The notes under the pieces: generated by a model
Told to the model about the DNA's origin: nothing
Seen by the model: only the letters and a program-made list of their open reading frames with translations
Databases searched by the model: none
Made by a program: the position numbers and the translations under genes
In this document: positions 8,930-18,657 of the stretch, piece by piece
How positions within the stretch are numbered: the stretch's first letter is position 1
Layout of the letters: each line of letters opens with the position of its first letter
From: Gracilibacillus caseinilyticus
Lineage (GTDB): Bacteria > Bacillota > Bacilli > Bacillales > Amphibacillaceae
Direction: 5' to 3'
Assembly: GCF_022919115.1 (NCBI RefSeq)
Contig: NZ_CP095072.1
Span: 124,001-188,000 of the forward strand
Length of the DNA stretch: 64,000 bases

Positions 8930-10624
8930 TTACTGGCTTTGAGATAATGTCATTTGAATCGCTTGTTTTAATACTAGAGGGGCTACTTCTGCTGTGTATT
9001 GCACATCTAATCGTTCCGTTCGTTTATGTGCATCCTTGCCGTATGGGCAAACATTAATGGTCGGTACATCAAGTGCAGCAATCTCCTCAACAGGTATCGA
9101 ATAGGTCTTTCCCCATAAGGGCATGTTTGCTTCAAGTGTTGGTAAAACCTGTTCAATATTTGCAATCCTGCAATAGCTGACATCAGACAATCCTGTGAAA
9201 AATTGCTTAGGAAGTAAGGTTTCCTTCCACTCTCGATTGTGTTGTTCAATCAGATCGCTTACGCATTTTGCTATTTTTTGGTCAGCTGGTTTTGTGCTAT
9301 CCAAGCTCACATGTGGATAATATGGCGGCGCGAGCATAATAACAAAAAAAGGAGCCCGATCAACAAAAAACTCACAGACCACCTCCGCTACTTCGATCGT
9401 TATTTCTCTGTCATCGCATCCTTTTTCCTGACTGGTGTAAATGGTTTCTTGAATCGTTTCTTCAAAATGTGCCCCAAATTGCTGCACTCCCATCCGGTAC
9501 AATTCTTGGAATTCATACACCACAGGCTGCTTTACGTTATAGAAATGGGGTCTTTCTCCTTGTTTAAACTTGTTGTACTGCAGCAAGGCTTTCTCATGTA
9601 ATTGCTCGGCAGCATGTTCGATGACTGCCTTTAGCTTGGTTAAAACGGCTAACGGTGTTTGTGCGAGCGTCAAAATGTTGTACATGGCATAGGCCATTCC
9701 AATTGTTTGGACGTCATACCTTTTCTTCAAATCTCTCATTTGCAAACAGGTAGGTGGCGGATTGTTTTCCCCTTCAATTGTTTCGGTGAAAAGCTCTGAC
9801 CATTCCATCTGCTGTACCACTTCCGTCAACATCCAGCCAGCATTCATACCCTCCAGCGGCTCACCTACATGTGTTTCTTTTCCAACACTCATCACAATCG
9901 GCAGTACTTTTCCAACAGAACCTTTATAAACATAGTTGGACCTGTCTCCCGGATACGCGGCGAAGTTCGGTTCTGAGCAGATACATAATTCATATGTTAG
10001 TTGGTGTTCTTGTTTTGTCCGGTTCAAAAATGGTATAGCAGCCAGCATCCCTTTTGAGTTGGTTTCTTCATCCGGTGTTGCAAGTAATAAAATATTCCCG
10101 TCAAAATCTTTTTGTTGAGACAACTCGTAAAGAACTGCTAATTGAATCGCAAGCCCTGCTTTCATATCCATAATCCCACGACCAAATAGCCAATGATCAC
10201 TTTGTAAGTCTACCTTTACTTCTTCCGCCAACGTATCCACATACTGATCACGTAATATTTTCTTTATTTTAACAGGATCAAACGCATGATCCTTTAAATT
10301 CCCATAATCTTCTACACCGACGACATCATAGTGGCTGAGCAAAATAATTGTTTTGTTTGAATCGCCATTCCCTTTTAGCAATCCAGCAACGGAGAAACGA
10401 GATAATGGATCATTTTCAAGTGGTATTCTATATAAATGAGAGAGATTGGCTTTGAAATATGGCATTTCTTCTAAGATAGAAAAAATTTCATTACCCATCT
10501 GATTTTCCCCATCCGTATTAGTAATACTTGGAATGTTCACTAATCTTGTAATTAATTCGGGAATCGATTGTATTGTATTTTTTACACCCTCCATCATGTC
10601 ACCCCATTTTTCTATTTTGTACAT
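8930..10624 (-). CDS. rocB: Arginine utilization protein RocB, M20-family hydrolase
   Basis: Member of the M20/M25/M40 peptidase-like family matching B. subtilis RocB, part of arginine/ornithine catabolism; its exact reaction is not established. Metal-site motifs are visible: LLSHYDVVG with conserved His/Asp, GRGIMDMKAG with the bridging Asp, and ATPDEETNSKG with the catalytic Glu pair. The start at 10624 (MYKIEKWGD) is chosen because AAGGA lies five bases before it and the resulting 564 residues match the family length (about 566). The longer reading from 10714 would overlap rocD. It lies 61 bp downstream of rocD in the same direction, indicating a two-gene roc operon. No sigma-L type -12/-24 promoter is seen upstream. 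Confidence 0.9.
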   Translation of the reverse strand: MYKIEKWGDMMEGVKNTIQSIPELITRLVNIPSITNTDGENQMGNEIFSILEEMPYFKANLSHLYRIPLENDPLSRFSVAGLLKGNGDSNKTIILLSHYDVVGVEDYGNLKDHAFDPVKIKKILRDQYVDTLAEEVKVDLQSDHWLFGRGIMDMKAGLAIQLAVLYELSQQKDFDGNILLLATPDEETNSKGMLAAIPFLNRTKQEHQLTYELCICSEPNFAAYPGDRSNYVYKGSVGKVLPIVMSVGKETHVGEPLEGMNAGWMLTEVVQQMEWSELFTETIEGENNPPPTCLQMRDLKKRYDVQTIGMAYAMYNILTLAQTPLAVLTKLKAVIEHAAEQLHEKALLQYNKFKQGERPHFYNVKQPVVYEFQELYRMGVQQFGAHFEETIQETIYTSQEKGCDDREITIEVAEVVCEFFVDRAPFFVIMLAPPYYPHVSLDSTKPADQKIAKCVSDLIEQHNREWKETLLPKQFFTGLSDVSYCRIANIEQVLPTLEANMPLWGKTYSIPVEEIAALDVPTINVCPYGKDAHKRTERLDVQYTAEVAPLVLKQAIQMTLSQSQ

Positions 10625-10685
10625 TGTAATCCTTACCTCTGGGAAAGAAAAGGAACATGACGTTTTATCTGCCGTTGTTTTTTTC

Positions 10686-11885
10686 TTAGACAAACACACA
10701 TTTAATTCGTGCAATTGCCCAATCTAATTCCTCTTCTGTAATCACTAATGGTGGTGCAAAGCGTATGACATTTTCATGTGTTTCCTTACACAGCACGCCT
10801 TTCTCTTTCAGTTTTTCACAGTACGGTCGTGCACTTGTGTTCAACTCCATGCCAATGAACAATCCTTTCCCACGAACTTCTTTGATCGCTGGATGCTCGA
10901 TCTGCTTTATTTTTTGTAAAAGATATTCTCCTTGCATTAGAGAACATGCTGCCAGCTTCTCTTCCTCGATTACTTGTAAAGAGGCAATGGCAACCGCACA
11001 GGCTAATGGATTGCCACCAAATGTGGAACCGTGAGAACCTGGATTAAACACCTGCATGATGTCTTGGTCTGCAGCAATGCAGGAAATCGGCATAACGCCA
11101 CCGCCTAATGCCTTACCAAGGAGATACATATCGGGACTTACTTCCTCCCAATCACAGGCAAACATTTTGCCAGTCCGCCCAAGACCTGTCTGTACTTCAT
11201 CGGCAATCCACAAAACATCGGCGTTTTGGCATACGTCCCACACTTCTTGTAAATAGCCAGCTGGAGGAATAATAATACCTGCCTCTCCTTGAATCGGTTC
11301 CATCAAAAAAGCCGCGGTATTAGGAGTTATTGCTGTTTTTAACGCCTCGATATCTCCATACGGTATCAGCTTGAGGCCTGGTAACATTGGACCGAAAGCT
11401 CGCTGATTACCGGCTTCCGATGATAACGATACAGCGGTCATCGTCCTGCCATGGAAATTCCCTTGACATGCTATGATTTCCGCTTGGTCTTCACGAATTC
11501 CTTTCTTGTCATAGGCCCAACGTCTTGCTGCTTTAACCGCCGTTTCCACCGCTTCAGCTCCGGTGTTCATCGGCAATACCTTTTCTTTACCTGTTAATTC
11601 TGCAACTTTTTGAAAAAATGTACCGAGCTGATCATGATGGAACGCACGTGAAGTCAGCGTTACATGATCCGCTTGTTCCTTTAATGCTTTTATAATCTTA
11701 GGATGTCGATGGCCTTGGTTTAGGGACGAATAGCCACTTAACATATCTAAATAGTCATTGCATTCAATATCTTTCACCCAGACACCTTTTGCTTCTGTAA
11801 TGACAACCGAAAGTGGACGATAGTTATGTGCACCATATTTAGACGTCTGTTCAAGGATTTTTTGCGAATCATTTTTGCCCGCCAT
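10686..11885 (-). CDS. rocD: Ornithine aminotransferase RocD
   Basis: PLP-dependent class III aminotransferase converting ornithine and 2-oxoglutarate to glutamate semialdehyde and glutamate, a cytosolic step of arginine use. Near full-length similarity to B. subtilis RocD is recognisable: [60 protein letters not shown], and LLGKALGGG holding the PLP lysine. The ATG at 11885 is preferred over 11891 because GGAG then has an 8-nt spacing; this gives 399 residues, against 401 in B. subtilis. First gene of the rocD-rocB pair. Confidence 0.95.
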   Translation of the reverse strand: MAGKNDSQKILEQTSKYGAHNYRPLSVVITEAKGVWVKDIECNDYLDMLSGYSSLNQGHRHPKIIKALKEQADHVTLTSRAFHHDQLGTFFQKVAELTGKEKVLPMNTGAEAVETAVKAARRWAYDKKGIREDQAEIIACQGNFHGRTMTAVSLSSEAGNQRAFGPMLPGLKLIPYGDIEALKTAITPNTAAFLMEPIQGEAGIIIPPAGYLQEVWDVCQNADVLWIADEVQTGLGRTGKMFACDWEEVSPDMYLLGKALGGGVMPISCIAADQDIMQVFNPGSHGSTFGGNPLACAVAIASLQVIEEEKLAACSLMQGEYLLQKIKQIEHPAIKEVRGKGLFIGMELNTSARPYCEKLKEKGVLCKETHENVIRFAPPLVITEEELDWAIARIKCVFV

Positions 11886-12083
11886 GTTCATTTCTCCTTT
11901 GCCTATGCAATCGATATGTAACCATAGTCTATGCAGGAATTGGATAGACGGTTATTACATAATTCACCAGGTGTTATCCCTCCCTTCATTCGCTTGGGTA
12001 TAAGACAACAAGAACAAACAGTTAATTATCAGATTTTTGAAAGCTGTCACTACAACGCCTCAGCATCGCACTTGATTTTCGTT

Positions 12084-12260
12084 GCTATCGAGGCAAATCT
12101 TCGCTTTACTTCTGCACTTTTGGCTCCTTTCATCCGCTATCGAAACAAATCTTTGCTTTACTCCTGGACTTTTGGCTCCTTTCTCCACTATCAAAACAAA
12201 TCTTCACTTTACTTCTGCACTTTTGGTCCCTTTACCAGCTATGAAGACAAATCTTTGCTT
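12084..12260. repeat. Tandem array, 51-52-bp unit, about 3.5 copies (array 1)
   Basis: Units begin at 12084, 12136, 12187 and 12238, giving spacings of 52, 51 and 51. Each carries variants of ACAAATCTTTGCTTTAC and CTTTTGGCTCCTTTC. There are no unique spacers, so it is not CRISPR. The unit is not a multiple of three, and the apparent ORF across it is spurious. A related array with exactly 52-bp spacing lies at 39089-39256. It occupies the gap upstream of rocD; nothing else is seen between 11892 and 12294. Confidence 0.85.
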
Positions 12261-12294
12261 CTTTGCCTTATACTTAAAAAAATACAGACGACAA

Positions 12295-12326
12295 AACCGC
12301 ATGAAGTCAAAATGATTCATGCGGTT
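12295..12326. terminator. Hairpin, possible terminator
   Basis: Eleven-bp perfect stem AACCGCATGAA/TTCATGCGGTT with a 10-nt loop. A short U-run follows when read on the minus strand, but no gene ends here in that direction, so its use is unclear. Confidence 0.4.
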
Positions 12327-12418
12327 CAAAAATATATTTATACATAAATAATATTGCAAATTATTGATAAGCTGTTCCAACATCCAAAAGAATTTATATC
12401 TTACTGCTTGGGAACAGA

Positions 12419-12787
12419 CTACGCATCAATAATTTCATAGTTCGATAAATCAGCTGTTTCAGCCACAGATTCTAATTGTTTTCTGATTTCAATATTATTA
12501 CTGATTAAAAACTCAATCTTTTTAAACTCGGAGGCTTTATACAACTTAAATGAATGCATTAATTTCGGAAGCATCTTCTCATCAATAACTTCGAAATCTT
12601 TACAATCTATTTCCAACAAATAATTAATCGTTGATATAGAACCTATTTTTTGTTGGTAATCATATTGAAATTGCTCTGCTTGTTCGGTAGTAAATGCTCC
12701 TACAACATCCATGTACACTTTTTTCTTTGCCGGTTGAACATCAATGACATACCCACCATTTTCGGTCATTTTCTCAATCTTTGACAT
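12419..12787 (-). CDS. Small STAS/SpoIIAA-like hypothetical protein
   Basis: A 122-residue soluble protein with no signal peptide or membrane helix. The pattern of an early beta-strand pair (VYMDVVGAFT), a helix, the strand YLLEIDCKDFEVID, a helix and then the strand KIEFLISN resembles the SpoIIAA-like/STAS fold seen in many small Bacillaceae proteins. The usual phospho-serine motif of anti-sigma antagonists is not evident, so a partner-switch role is not claimed. ATG at 12787 with AAAGGAT upstream. Monocistronic; a homologue search is needed for anything more. Confidence 0.6.
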   Translation of the reverse strand: MSKIEKMTENGGYVIDVQPAKKKVYMDVVGAFTTEQAEQFQYDYQQKIGSISTINYLLEIDCKDFEVIDEKMLPKLMHSFKLYKASEFKKIEFLISNNIEIRKQLESVAETADLSNYEIIDA

Positions 12788-12934
12788 TGGTATCTATCCT
12801 TTCTGATAGGGAGGAGAGCCTGCCTCCAGATTATATTCTATGTATAACCATAAAACGCCAAATAATAGGTAAAAAAGACCACTCAACTATACAATAACAA
12901 AACCATATTAGCAAGTATTTCCATTGTTTTTCAC

Positions 12935-12965
12935 AAAAAAGAGCGGGCCCTCGTATGCCCGCTCT
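12935..12965 (-). terminator. Terminator of the SDR gene
   Basis: Nine-bp GC-rich stem AGAGCGGGC/GCCCGCTCT followed by U6 on the minus strand, 17 bp after the SDR stop codon. Confidence 0.9.
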
Positions 12966-12982
12966 GCCCAACTTCTATTCCG

Positions 12983-13729
12983 TTAACCTTGATTAGTTGG
13001 CTTCACAATGATTTCACTGACATCAACATTTTTTGGTTGATTGACAGCATAATAGACTGCGTCGCCAATGTCAGCACTATCAAGCGATGTAATCCCTTCA
13101 AAAAAGCCTTCCTTCAGCATACTTTTCACATCTTCATCAGAAATCGTATCCAATAGCTCTGTTTCCACTACACCAGGTGATATGGTGGTAGTCCGTACAT
13201 TACTTTTCGCTATTTCTTTTGATAAACCTTCCATTATAACCCGAGCAGCGAATTTCGTACCACAATAAACCGCTCCAGAAGGCATGACCTCATGTCCTGC
13301 AATAGAGGAAGTAGTGAGAATGTGCCCTTCATTTCTCTCGAGCATGTGAGGTAAAACGGCTGCAATGCCATATAATACACCTTTTATATTAACATCTACC
13401 ATTTGATCCCATTCATCTACCTTCGTGTTTTTCATAAAGCTAAGCGGCATGAGTCCGGCATTATTAAACAGCACATCTACTTGATTAAATTCATCAATTA
13501 CAAATTGAATTAAATCTTCCACTTCTTGCTGTGACGTTACATCTGTTGATTTTATCTTAATATCTCCTGAATACTGTTGTAAACGATCTTGAATTTCAGT
13601 TAGTTTATCCTCTCTTCTTGCAGCAAGCACAACATTTGCACCTTCTTTGACAAAACGTTCTGCTGTCGCTTCACCAATTCCACTGCTAGCTCCTGTAATT
13701 ACTACAGACTTACCTTTCCAATTCGCCAT
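12983..13729 (-). CDS. Short-chain dehydrogenase/reductase
   Basis: Classical SDR of 248 residues, cytosolic NAD(P)-dependent oxidoreductase of unknown substrate. Rossmann glycine motif TGASSGIG near residue 13, NNAG in the middle, catalytic Ser (TTSSIAG) and the YCGTK active-site Tyr-Lys pair. Arg residues after the glycine motif (AARRED) suggest NADP(H) preference. The start at 13729 is fixed by GGAGG eight bases upstream; the 18 extra upstream codons in frame lack an RBS. It resembles B. subtilis YdaD/YqjQ-type enzymes only at family level. Stands alone, with its own terminator. Confidence 0.9.
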   Translation of the reverse strand: MANWKGKSVVITGASSGIGEATAERFVKEGANVVLAARREDKLTEIQDRLQQYSGDIKIKSTDVTSQQEVEDLIQFVIDEFNQVDVLFNNAGLMPLSFMKNTKVDEWDQMVDVNIKGVLYGIAAVLPHMLERNEGHILTTSSIAGHEVMPSGAVYCGTKFAARVIMEGLSKEIAKSNVRTTTISPGVVETELLDTISDEDVKSMLKEGFFEGITSLDSADIGDAVYYAVNQPKNVDVSEIIVKPTNQG

Positions 13730-13898
13730 TATAACAATCCTCCAATTTGATAGTTTCATTAAGCTTCTATTGGTGTTATTCACTGGGAATACTTTTCCTA
13801 AACTTATTTTATCGAGTGCTTCTAAAGCATATCATGTGTCCTTTCCCCCATTCTGTTGTATCATAATTATCGTTAAACAACGAAAGTGGTGATTTTGC

Positions 13899-15059
13899 AT
13901 GTCGCATCTTAGAAATAACAGATTTCGGTTTTGGGTTTTGGTAAGTATTGTGGCTGTTTCCGGCTTTAGTCAAGGGATGCTGTTGCCTTTGATTGCGGTT
14001 ATTTTTGAAAATAGTGGTGTATCTTCCTTTTTAAATGGATTACATGCTACCGCTTTATATATAGGTATTCTGTTGGCATCACCATTTATGGAACATCCAT
14101 TACGGAAATACGGATATAAACCGATCATCGTTTGTGGAGGGTTATTAGTACTCGTTTCCCTTGCGTTATTTCCACTTTGGAAAACATTCTGGTTCTGGTT
14201 TTTCTTAAGACTTTTGATTGGTATAGGAGATCACGCATTAAACTTTGGCGCACAGACCTGGATTACCCATTTCTCACCGGAACACAAAAGAGGAAGAAAC
14301 ATTGCACTATATGGATTATTTTTTGGGATTGGTTTTGCAGTAGGGCCGTTATTGGTGCCTTTAGTTGACATCAATGAAAACCTGCCATTTATCATTTCTT
14401 CTGTTCTCAGTTTCATGGGATGGTTATGTTTACTATCCCTCACAAACGAATTTCCTGAACAGAACGTTGGCATGAATCATTGGGGAGAATCGTTTTATCG
14501 GTTTGCAAAAGCATGGAAAATAGCGTGGGTAGCTTTTTTACCACCTTTAGCATATGGTTTTCTGGAAACGTCTTTGAATGGGAGCTTTCCCGTCTATGCG
14601 TTACGGATTGGTTTAGATGTGAACAACGTATCTACTTTGTTAGTGGCATTTGCTTTAGGAGGAATTATCTTTCAGCTTCCTCTGGGGATGATTAGTGATA
14701 AGCTAGGCAGAAGCAACGTATTACTTGGCGCTCTGTTCCTTGGATTCGTGTTTTTCTGTATGGCAGCCATGCTGGAAACATCTTTTGTCAGTCTCCTTAT
14801 CTGCCTGTTTATTGCAGGTATGTTTGTTGGTTCTACTTTTTCACTAGGGATTTCTTATATGACTGATTTAATGCCGAAAAATTTACTGCCTACGGGTAAC
14901 CTCTTATGTGGTGTGTGTTTTAGCTTTGGAAGTTTAATCGGACCATCCATTGGGGGACTGGCGATTGAAACCCTTCATTCCATCAGTTTTTTCAGCATTA
15001 TCAGCCTTTTATTTTTCGTTGTCTTTTTGTTAACACTGTATAAACGGGTAAAAACTTAA
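13899..15059 (+). CDS. MFS transporter
   Basis: Major facilitator protein of 386 residues with 12 predicted helices. The loop 2-3 motif is partly kept (MEHPLRKYGYKP) and loop 8-9 has GMISDKLGRSNVLLG, a clear motif A. RBS GGTGAT before the ATG. Its direction opposes cutC, with only 15 bp between the two stops and no strong terminator. Resembles the YwoG/YfkF group of B. subtilis in layout; substrate unknown, drug or metabolite export both possible. Confidence 0.85.
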   Translation: MSHLRNNRFRFWVLVSIVAVSGFSQGMLLPLIAVIFENSGVSSFLNGLHATALYIGILLASPFMEHPLRKYGYKPIIVCGGLLVLVSLALFPLWKTFWFWFFLRLLIGIGDHALNFGAQTWITHFSPEHKRGRNIALYGLFFGIGFAVGPLLVPLVDINENLPFIISSVLSFMGWLCLLSLTNEFPEQNVGMNHWGESFYRFAKAWKIAWVAFLPPLAYGFLETSLNGSFPVYALRIGLDVNNVSTLLVAFALGGIIFQLPLGMISDKLGRSNVLLGALFLGFVFFCMAAMLETSFVSLLICLFIAGMFVGSTFSLGISYMTDLMPKNLLPTGNLLCGVCFSFGSLIGPSIGGLAIETLHSISFFSIISLLFFVVFLLTLYKRVKT

Positions 15060-15074
15060 CAGTGTTAACAAAAA

Positions 15075-15770
15075 TTAATGCGTCGCTTTGAAATCGGTTA
15101 ATGCTTGCACAGCCGTTTCATTAAATGACTGTTGAAAGGATTGCTGCTTTCTGATAGAACTTCCAAAGTGATACTGCGACGCATTGACACTATCATGAAT
15201 GGATGCAATATTACTTGGGGAAAGTCCAGAGCCAGGCATGATTCGCGGGCCATTTAATTGCTTAGAAAGTGCCAGCAGTTCGCGTAATTGACTTAGTCCT
15301 GCCGTGCAATTGGCTTCTCCTCCAGACGTTAAGATTCTTTTTATATGTGGATGATATTTGGTTAGTGTCGAATACGCTTCGCTTTGAGAGCGCACAGCAT
15401 CAAATGCCCGATGGAATGTAATATCAATAGTTGGAAAGCGTGTGACGACTGCCTCTAATAGGCTCTCATCAATCGTGTCGTCCTCTGTTAATCCGCCAAT
15501 TACGATTCCTTTTCCACCAAGACTGACTACATGATCTATATCTTCTAACATGATTGCTTTGTCCGCGCTTGAATAGCGAAACTGGTAGCTGTGCGGACGA
15601 ACCATGACTTGAACAGGAATAGAGACACTTCGTAAAACTCCTTTTAGTGCACCATGACTTGGCGTTAATCCCCCTTCACTAATCGCTGAAACAAGCTCAA
15701 GCCGGTCAGCACCCAAACATTCTGCCCGAACAGCTTCTTCTGCATTTTGCACAATAAATTCTACTAACAT
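15075..15770 (-). CDS. cutC: CutC family protein
   Basis: A 231-residue TIM-barrel protein named for copper homeostasis; its biochemical activity is not settled. Conserved family segments include GADRLELVSAISEGGLTPS, VMVRPH, ITFHRAFDA, ILTSGGEA and IMPGSGL. AAGGAG precedes the ATG at 15770. Follows the fra/ydhG gene by 34 bp in the same direction, probably one transcript. Confidence 0.92.
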   Translation of the reverse strand: MLVEFIVQNAEEAVRAECLGADRLELVSAISEGGLTPSHGALKGVLRSVSIPVQVMVRPHSYQFRYSSADKAIMLEDIDHVVSLGGKGIVIGGLTEDDTIDESLLEAVVTRFPTIDITFHRAFDAVRSQSEAYSTLTKYHPHIKRILTSGGEANCTAGLSQLRELLALSKQLNGPRIMPGSGLSPSNIASIHDSVNASQYHFGSSIRKQQSFQQSFNETAVQALTDFKATH

Positions 15771-15804
15771 TGTGTTAACTCCTTCATTTTTTGTTTTACA
15801 GTGT

Positions 15805-16176
15805 TTACTTCCGCCAGAAGGTAGAACAATCGGCTTTATCTAATATGTTAAACTCAATCATTTTCTCTAGTAATGCATAATCAACTGGCTGGTTCCACTT
15901 GATCCGGATCAATTCCTTCGTGTGATCATAACGAGACGCTTCGATATCATTAGCAAAATGAATCATTGCTGCTCTCTCAGGTGCTATCGCTAAGTGATGT
16001 TTGGCCACACTAAACCCAATAATAAAAGTATCGTGATCAGTAAACATCGGCTGATTCCACTTCACGACCGGGGCTAATTGGGGAAATTTCTCCGGTATCC
16101 ACTTTAATAATTCTTCCGTTCGTTCGCGATGATCAGGGTCGTCTATTTTCGATAAAAAGTCGGCAAATAATTCCAT
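15805..16176 (-). CDS. fra: Frataxin-like iron chaperone Fra (YdhG, DUF1801)
   Basis: A 123-residue cytosolic protein matching B. subtilis YdhG/Fra along its length: DDPDHRERTEELLKWIPEKF, WNQPMFTDHDTFIIGFSV and MIEFNILDKADCSTFWRK. Fra feeds iron to Fe-S cluster and haem assembly in B. subtilis; that function is transferred from the homologue. Good AGGAGG before the ATG at 16176. Forms a likely pair with cutC, giving a metal-homeostasis theme. Confidence 0.88.
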   Translation of the reverse strand: MELFADFLSKIDDPDHRERTEELLKWIPEKFPQLAPVVKWNQPMFTDHDTFIIGFSVAKHHLAIAPERAAMIHFANDIEASRYDHTKELIRIKWNQPVDYALLEKMIEFNILDKADCSTFWRK

Positions 16177-16257
16177 ACCGTTTCCTCCTCAAAATACGAA
16201 ATCTATCCCTTCTATCTTAATATATATCCAATTTAAATTCACCTCTGAGTATGTACA

Positions 16258-16345
16258 GAAAATGAGACTAGGGCCATACAAAATTATGTAGGCTTTGATT
16301 TAGTTACAAGTAGAAGAAAACTGCGAAGTAATGACAACCTAGTTA
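16258..16345. repeat. Short dispersed repeat, second copy at 35276-35362
   Basis: GACTAGG, then an imperfect palindromic centre, then TAGTTAC and AGAAGAAAACTGCGAAG. The same order of elements recurs at 35276-35362, there with a near-perfect long palindrome. Non-coding; the similarity is partial. Confidence 0.4.
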
Positions 16346-16432
16346 TGTAGCAAGTTTTGTGTTAAGTAAAAATACTTCTTTCCTAATGATATAAAGTTGT
16401 ATTTCCATTGAGTGATTTTGACATTTTTACTG

Positions 16433-16660
16433 TGCTAAGAAAAGCTCCGGAAATATGTCCCGCGTCCTGTGAGGCACGGTTTCAGCCAGGCTACTACTAG
16501 GACTACTTATTTGCTGCCTTGTGCCGAGGAAGATCACTTCGAAGCGATGCTAGTAGACACAGGCACAGACAAAGTGGATCTCCAGGTCGCGCTGACGCAT
16601 GCGGAGTCTCCGCATATTTCCCACGCTTCAGTGAAGTGCTACAACGTATGGAACAGCTAA
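16433..16660 (+). repeat. Core of dispersed repeat family, copy B (no clear terminal repeats)
   Basis: Segments GCTCCGGAAATATG, GCGTCCTGTGAGGCACGG, GTCTCCGCATATTTCC and GTGCTACAACGTAT match, inverted, the right part of copy E (about 42805-42980). The AT-rich termini seen on other copies are not recognisable, so this may be an isolated or decayed core. It has higher GC than its surroundings and no supported gene. The rest of 16177-16760 holds nothing else I can name. Confidence 0.6.
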
Positions 16661-16760
16661 AAGCAGTGGTTCTACATTATATTATTTATTCAAATACTAT
16701 TATTTATGGACACGACTATATAAGAAGTTACTTAGCAGCATACCTTTATAGCATAAAGAC

Positions 16761-16803
16761 AGCCGAACATTCACGAATAATTTAGATTCGGGTATGTTCG
16801 GCT
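16761..16803 (-). terminator. Probable terminator of the TRAP operon
   Basis: Ten-bp stem AGCCGAACAT/ATGTTCGGCT with a smaller inner stem, 43 bp after the dctM stop. The U-tract is weak (GUCUUUA). The same arm sequence recurs in the terminator at 35608-35649. Confidence 0.6.
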
Positions 16804-16845
16804 TAGAAATTAATTAAAAATCTTTCGCCAAAGCCTCACCTCTGT

Positions 16846-18126
16846 TTAAGCACCTAATAAATGTGGTAAAAATAAAGTTAAGCTTGGAAAGTATGCGATG
16901 ATTAATAACGCAACAATCATCACAATGTAAAATGGCAGCATCCCTTTTGTTGCTTCTTCTATGGATAATTTGCCGATTGCTGACCCTACGAATAGAACAG
17001 AACCTACAGGCGGCGTTACTAATCCGACTCCTAACGCCAGCATTAATACAACACCAAAGTGAATAGGATCCATCCCTATATTTGTAGTTACTGGTAAAAG
17101 GATCGGCGTGATAATCAAAATGAGTGGCGCCATATCCATTATCATCCCAAGTACTAACATAATAATAAGGATCATTAGTAAAGTAATGGCCGGGTTTGGT
17201 GAGAAATTAATCAAGCCATTAGAAACAATCGAAGGAACTTCCAGCAATGCCAGTAACCAGCCAAAACCTGTAGAAGCTCCGATCAAGAATAGCACCATTG
17301 CTAACGTCTTAAACGTTCTTTGTAAAATAACGCCCATTCTCGAGATCTTGATATCCCGATAGACAAAAAAGGTAATGGAAAATGCATACAAAACTGCAAT
17401 AGCGGCAGATTCTGTAGCAGTAAATATACCAGTTAAAATACCACCGATGATAATCACGATTGTAAAGATACCTAATAAACCTTCTCGTACAATTTTTGGC
17501 ACTTCTTCTCGGCTGATCACTTCACCACGGGCATAATTTTTCTTCGCTGCAATGAGGTAGGTCAATACCATGATGACTAATCCTAGTAATAAGCCAGGAA
17601 CCAGTCCTCCCATAAAAAGTCCTCCAATGGAAACCCCACCTGCAACGCTAGAGTAAATAATCATATTATGACTTGGAGGAATCAGCACGCCTTGCACCGA
17701 GCTGGAAATCGTAACCGCGATCGAATAGTCGGTATCATACTTCTGTTTTTTCATGATTGGAATTAACACAGACCCTAACGAAGAAGTATCTGCTAAAGCG
17801 GAGCCAGATATACCACCGAAGAAGCTGCTAGCCAACACGTTAACCATGGCAAGTCCGCCTCTGATTTTTCCAATCATAACATTCGCTAAATTTATTAATC
17901 TTTTTGAAATCCCACCTTCATTCATGATTTCGCCAGCCAAAATGAAGAAAGGAATTGCTAGTAATGAAAAAGAATTCAAGCCTGATGCCATCTGTTGAAT
18001 AATCGCAGCAGGGCTGATCCCCATATAAATTCCTGTACCAATCGAAGCAATAGCCAAGGAGAGTGCGATTGGTATTCTAAGCAGTAACAGTAATATGAAA
18101 CCACCAATCAAAAATAATATCTCCAT
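16846..18126 (-). CDS. TRAP transporter large permease (DctM)
   Basis: Twelve-helix subunit of a tripartite ATP-independent transporter that couples sodium entry to uptake of an acidic solute. 427 residues, usual length. Repeated motifs PSHNMIIYSS in the first half and the TPPVGSVLF loop in the second half are typical of DctM. ATG at 18126 with GGAGG eight bases upstream; only four bases separate it from the dctQ stop, so translation is coupled. Third gene of dctP-dctQ-dctM. Confidence 0.93.
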   Translation of the reverse strand: MEILFLIGGFILLLLLRIPIALSLAIASIGTGIYMGISPAAIIQQMASGLNSFSLLAIPFFILAGEIMNEGGISKRLINLANVMIGKIRGGLAMVNVLASSFFGGISGSALADTSSLGSVLIPIMKKQKYDTDYSIAVTISSSVQGVLIPPSHNMIIYSSVAGGVSIGGLFMGGLVPGLLLGLVIMVLTYLIAAKKNYARGEVISREEVPKIVREGLLGIFTIVIIIGGILTGIFTATESAAIAVLYAFSITFFVYRDIKISRMGVILQRTFKTLAMVLFLIGASTGFGWLLALLEVPSIVSNGLINFSPNPAITLLMILIIMLVLGMIMDMAPLILIITPILLPVTTNIGMDPIHFGVVLMLALGVGLVTPPVGSVLFVGSAIGKLSIEEATKGMLPFYIVMIVALLIIAYFPSLTLFLPHLLGA

Positions 18127-18130
18127 TTTT

Positions 18131-18628
18131 TCACCCCTCCATTGCATCGTCATATTCCTGATGCAGTCCTTTTACAAATAACAACTCAATTCCATTTATC
18201 GTGACAAAAATTCCTGCCACTGGAACAGCAGCATATAAAAAGCTTGAAGAAATCCCCAATCCTGCCATCGTTGAATAATTCATCAACAACATAAATTCTG
18301 TTCCAAAATATATTAACACCAATCCAAAAATAATGATCAATGCTTTCGTCATGTATTCTATTAAACTTTTTATTCTATCGTTGAATTTCTTCACTAATAA
18401 TCCGACTGCGATATGCAGCTTTTCTTTAAAGCCGTAAGCGATGCCGAGAAAACTGATCCAAACAAATAATAAGCGCGCAAGTTCTTCTGACCATGCGGGA
18501 GTAAAATTCAAAAATGTTCGAGTAAATATTTGTAATAGAATCGTTAAGACAATAATGCCTATTAACGATACCGAAAGACCAAGTAATAAGTGATCCATTA
18601 CCTGCTTGATTCTTTTTAGCGCTTTCAT
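18131..18628 (-). CDS. TRAP transporter small permease (DctQ)
   Basis: A 165-residue protein with four membrane helices and the family signature LLFVWISFLGIAYGFKEK. Two adjacent ATGs (18631, 18628) follow GGAGGA; the second has the better spacing. Lies between dctP and dctM in the usual order and forms the membrane complex with DctM. Confidence 0.9.
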   Translation of the reverse strand: MKALKRIKQVMDHLLLGLSVSLIGIIVLTILLQIFTRTFLNFTPAWSEELARLLFVWISFLGIAYGFKEKLHIAVGLLVKKFNDRIKSLIEYMTKALIIIFGLVLIYFGTEFMLLMNYSTMAGLGISSSFLYAAVPVAGIFVTINGIELLFVKGLHQEYDDAMEG

Positions 18629-18657
18629 CATACTCCTCCTTCATAGATGTCCATTAA

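Noticed and set aside
11886..11960. Sigma-L (sigma-54) promoter for rocD
   Set aside because: No GG-N10-GC -12/-24 pattern in the upstream sequence, although B. subtilis roc operons use one.
12084..12260. CRISPR array
   Set aside because: Units are directly joined with no unique spacers and no cas genes are present.
11931..12347. 138-codon plus-strand ORF
   Set aside because: It spans tandem array 1; the 51-52-bp period does not keep frame, there is no RBS, and composition is that of the repeat.
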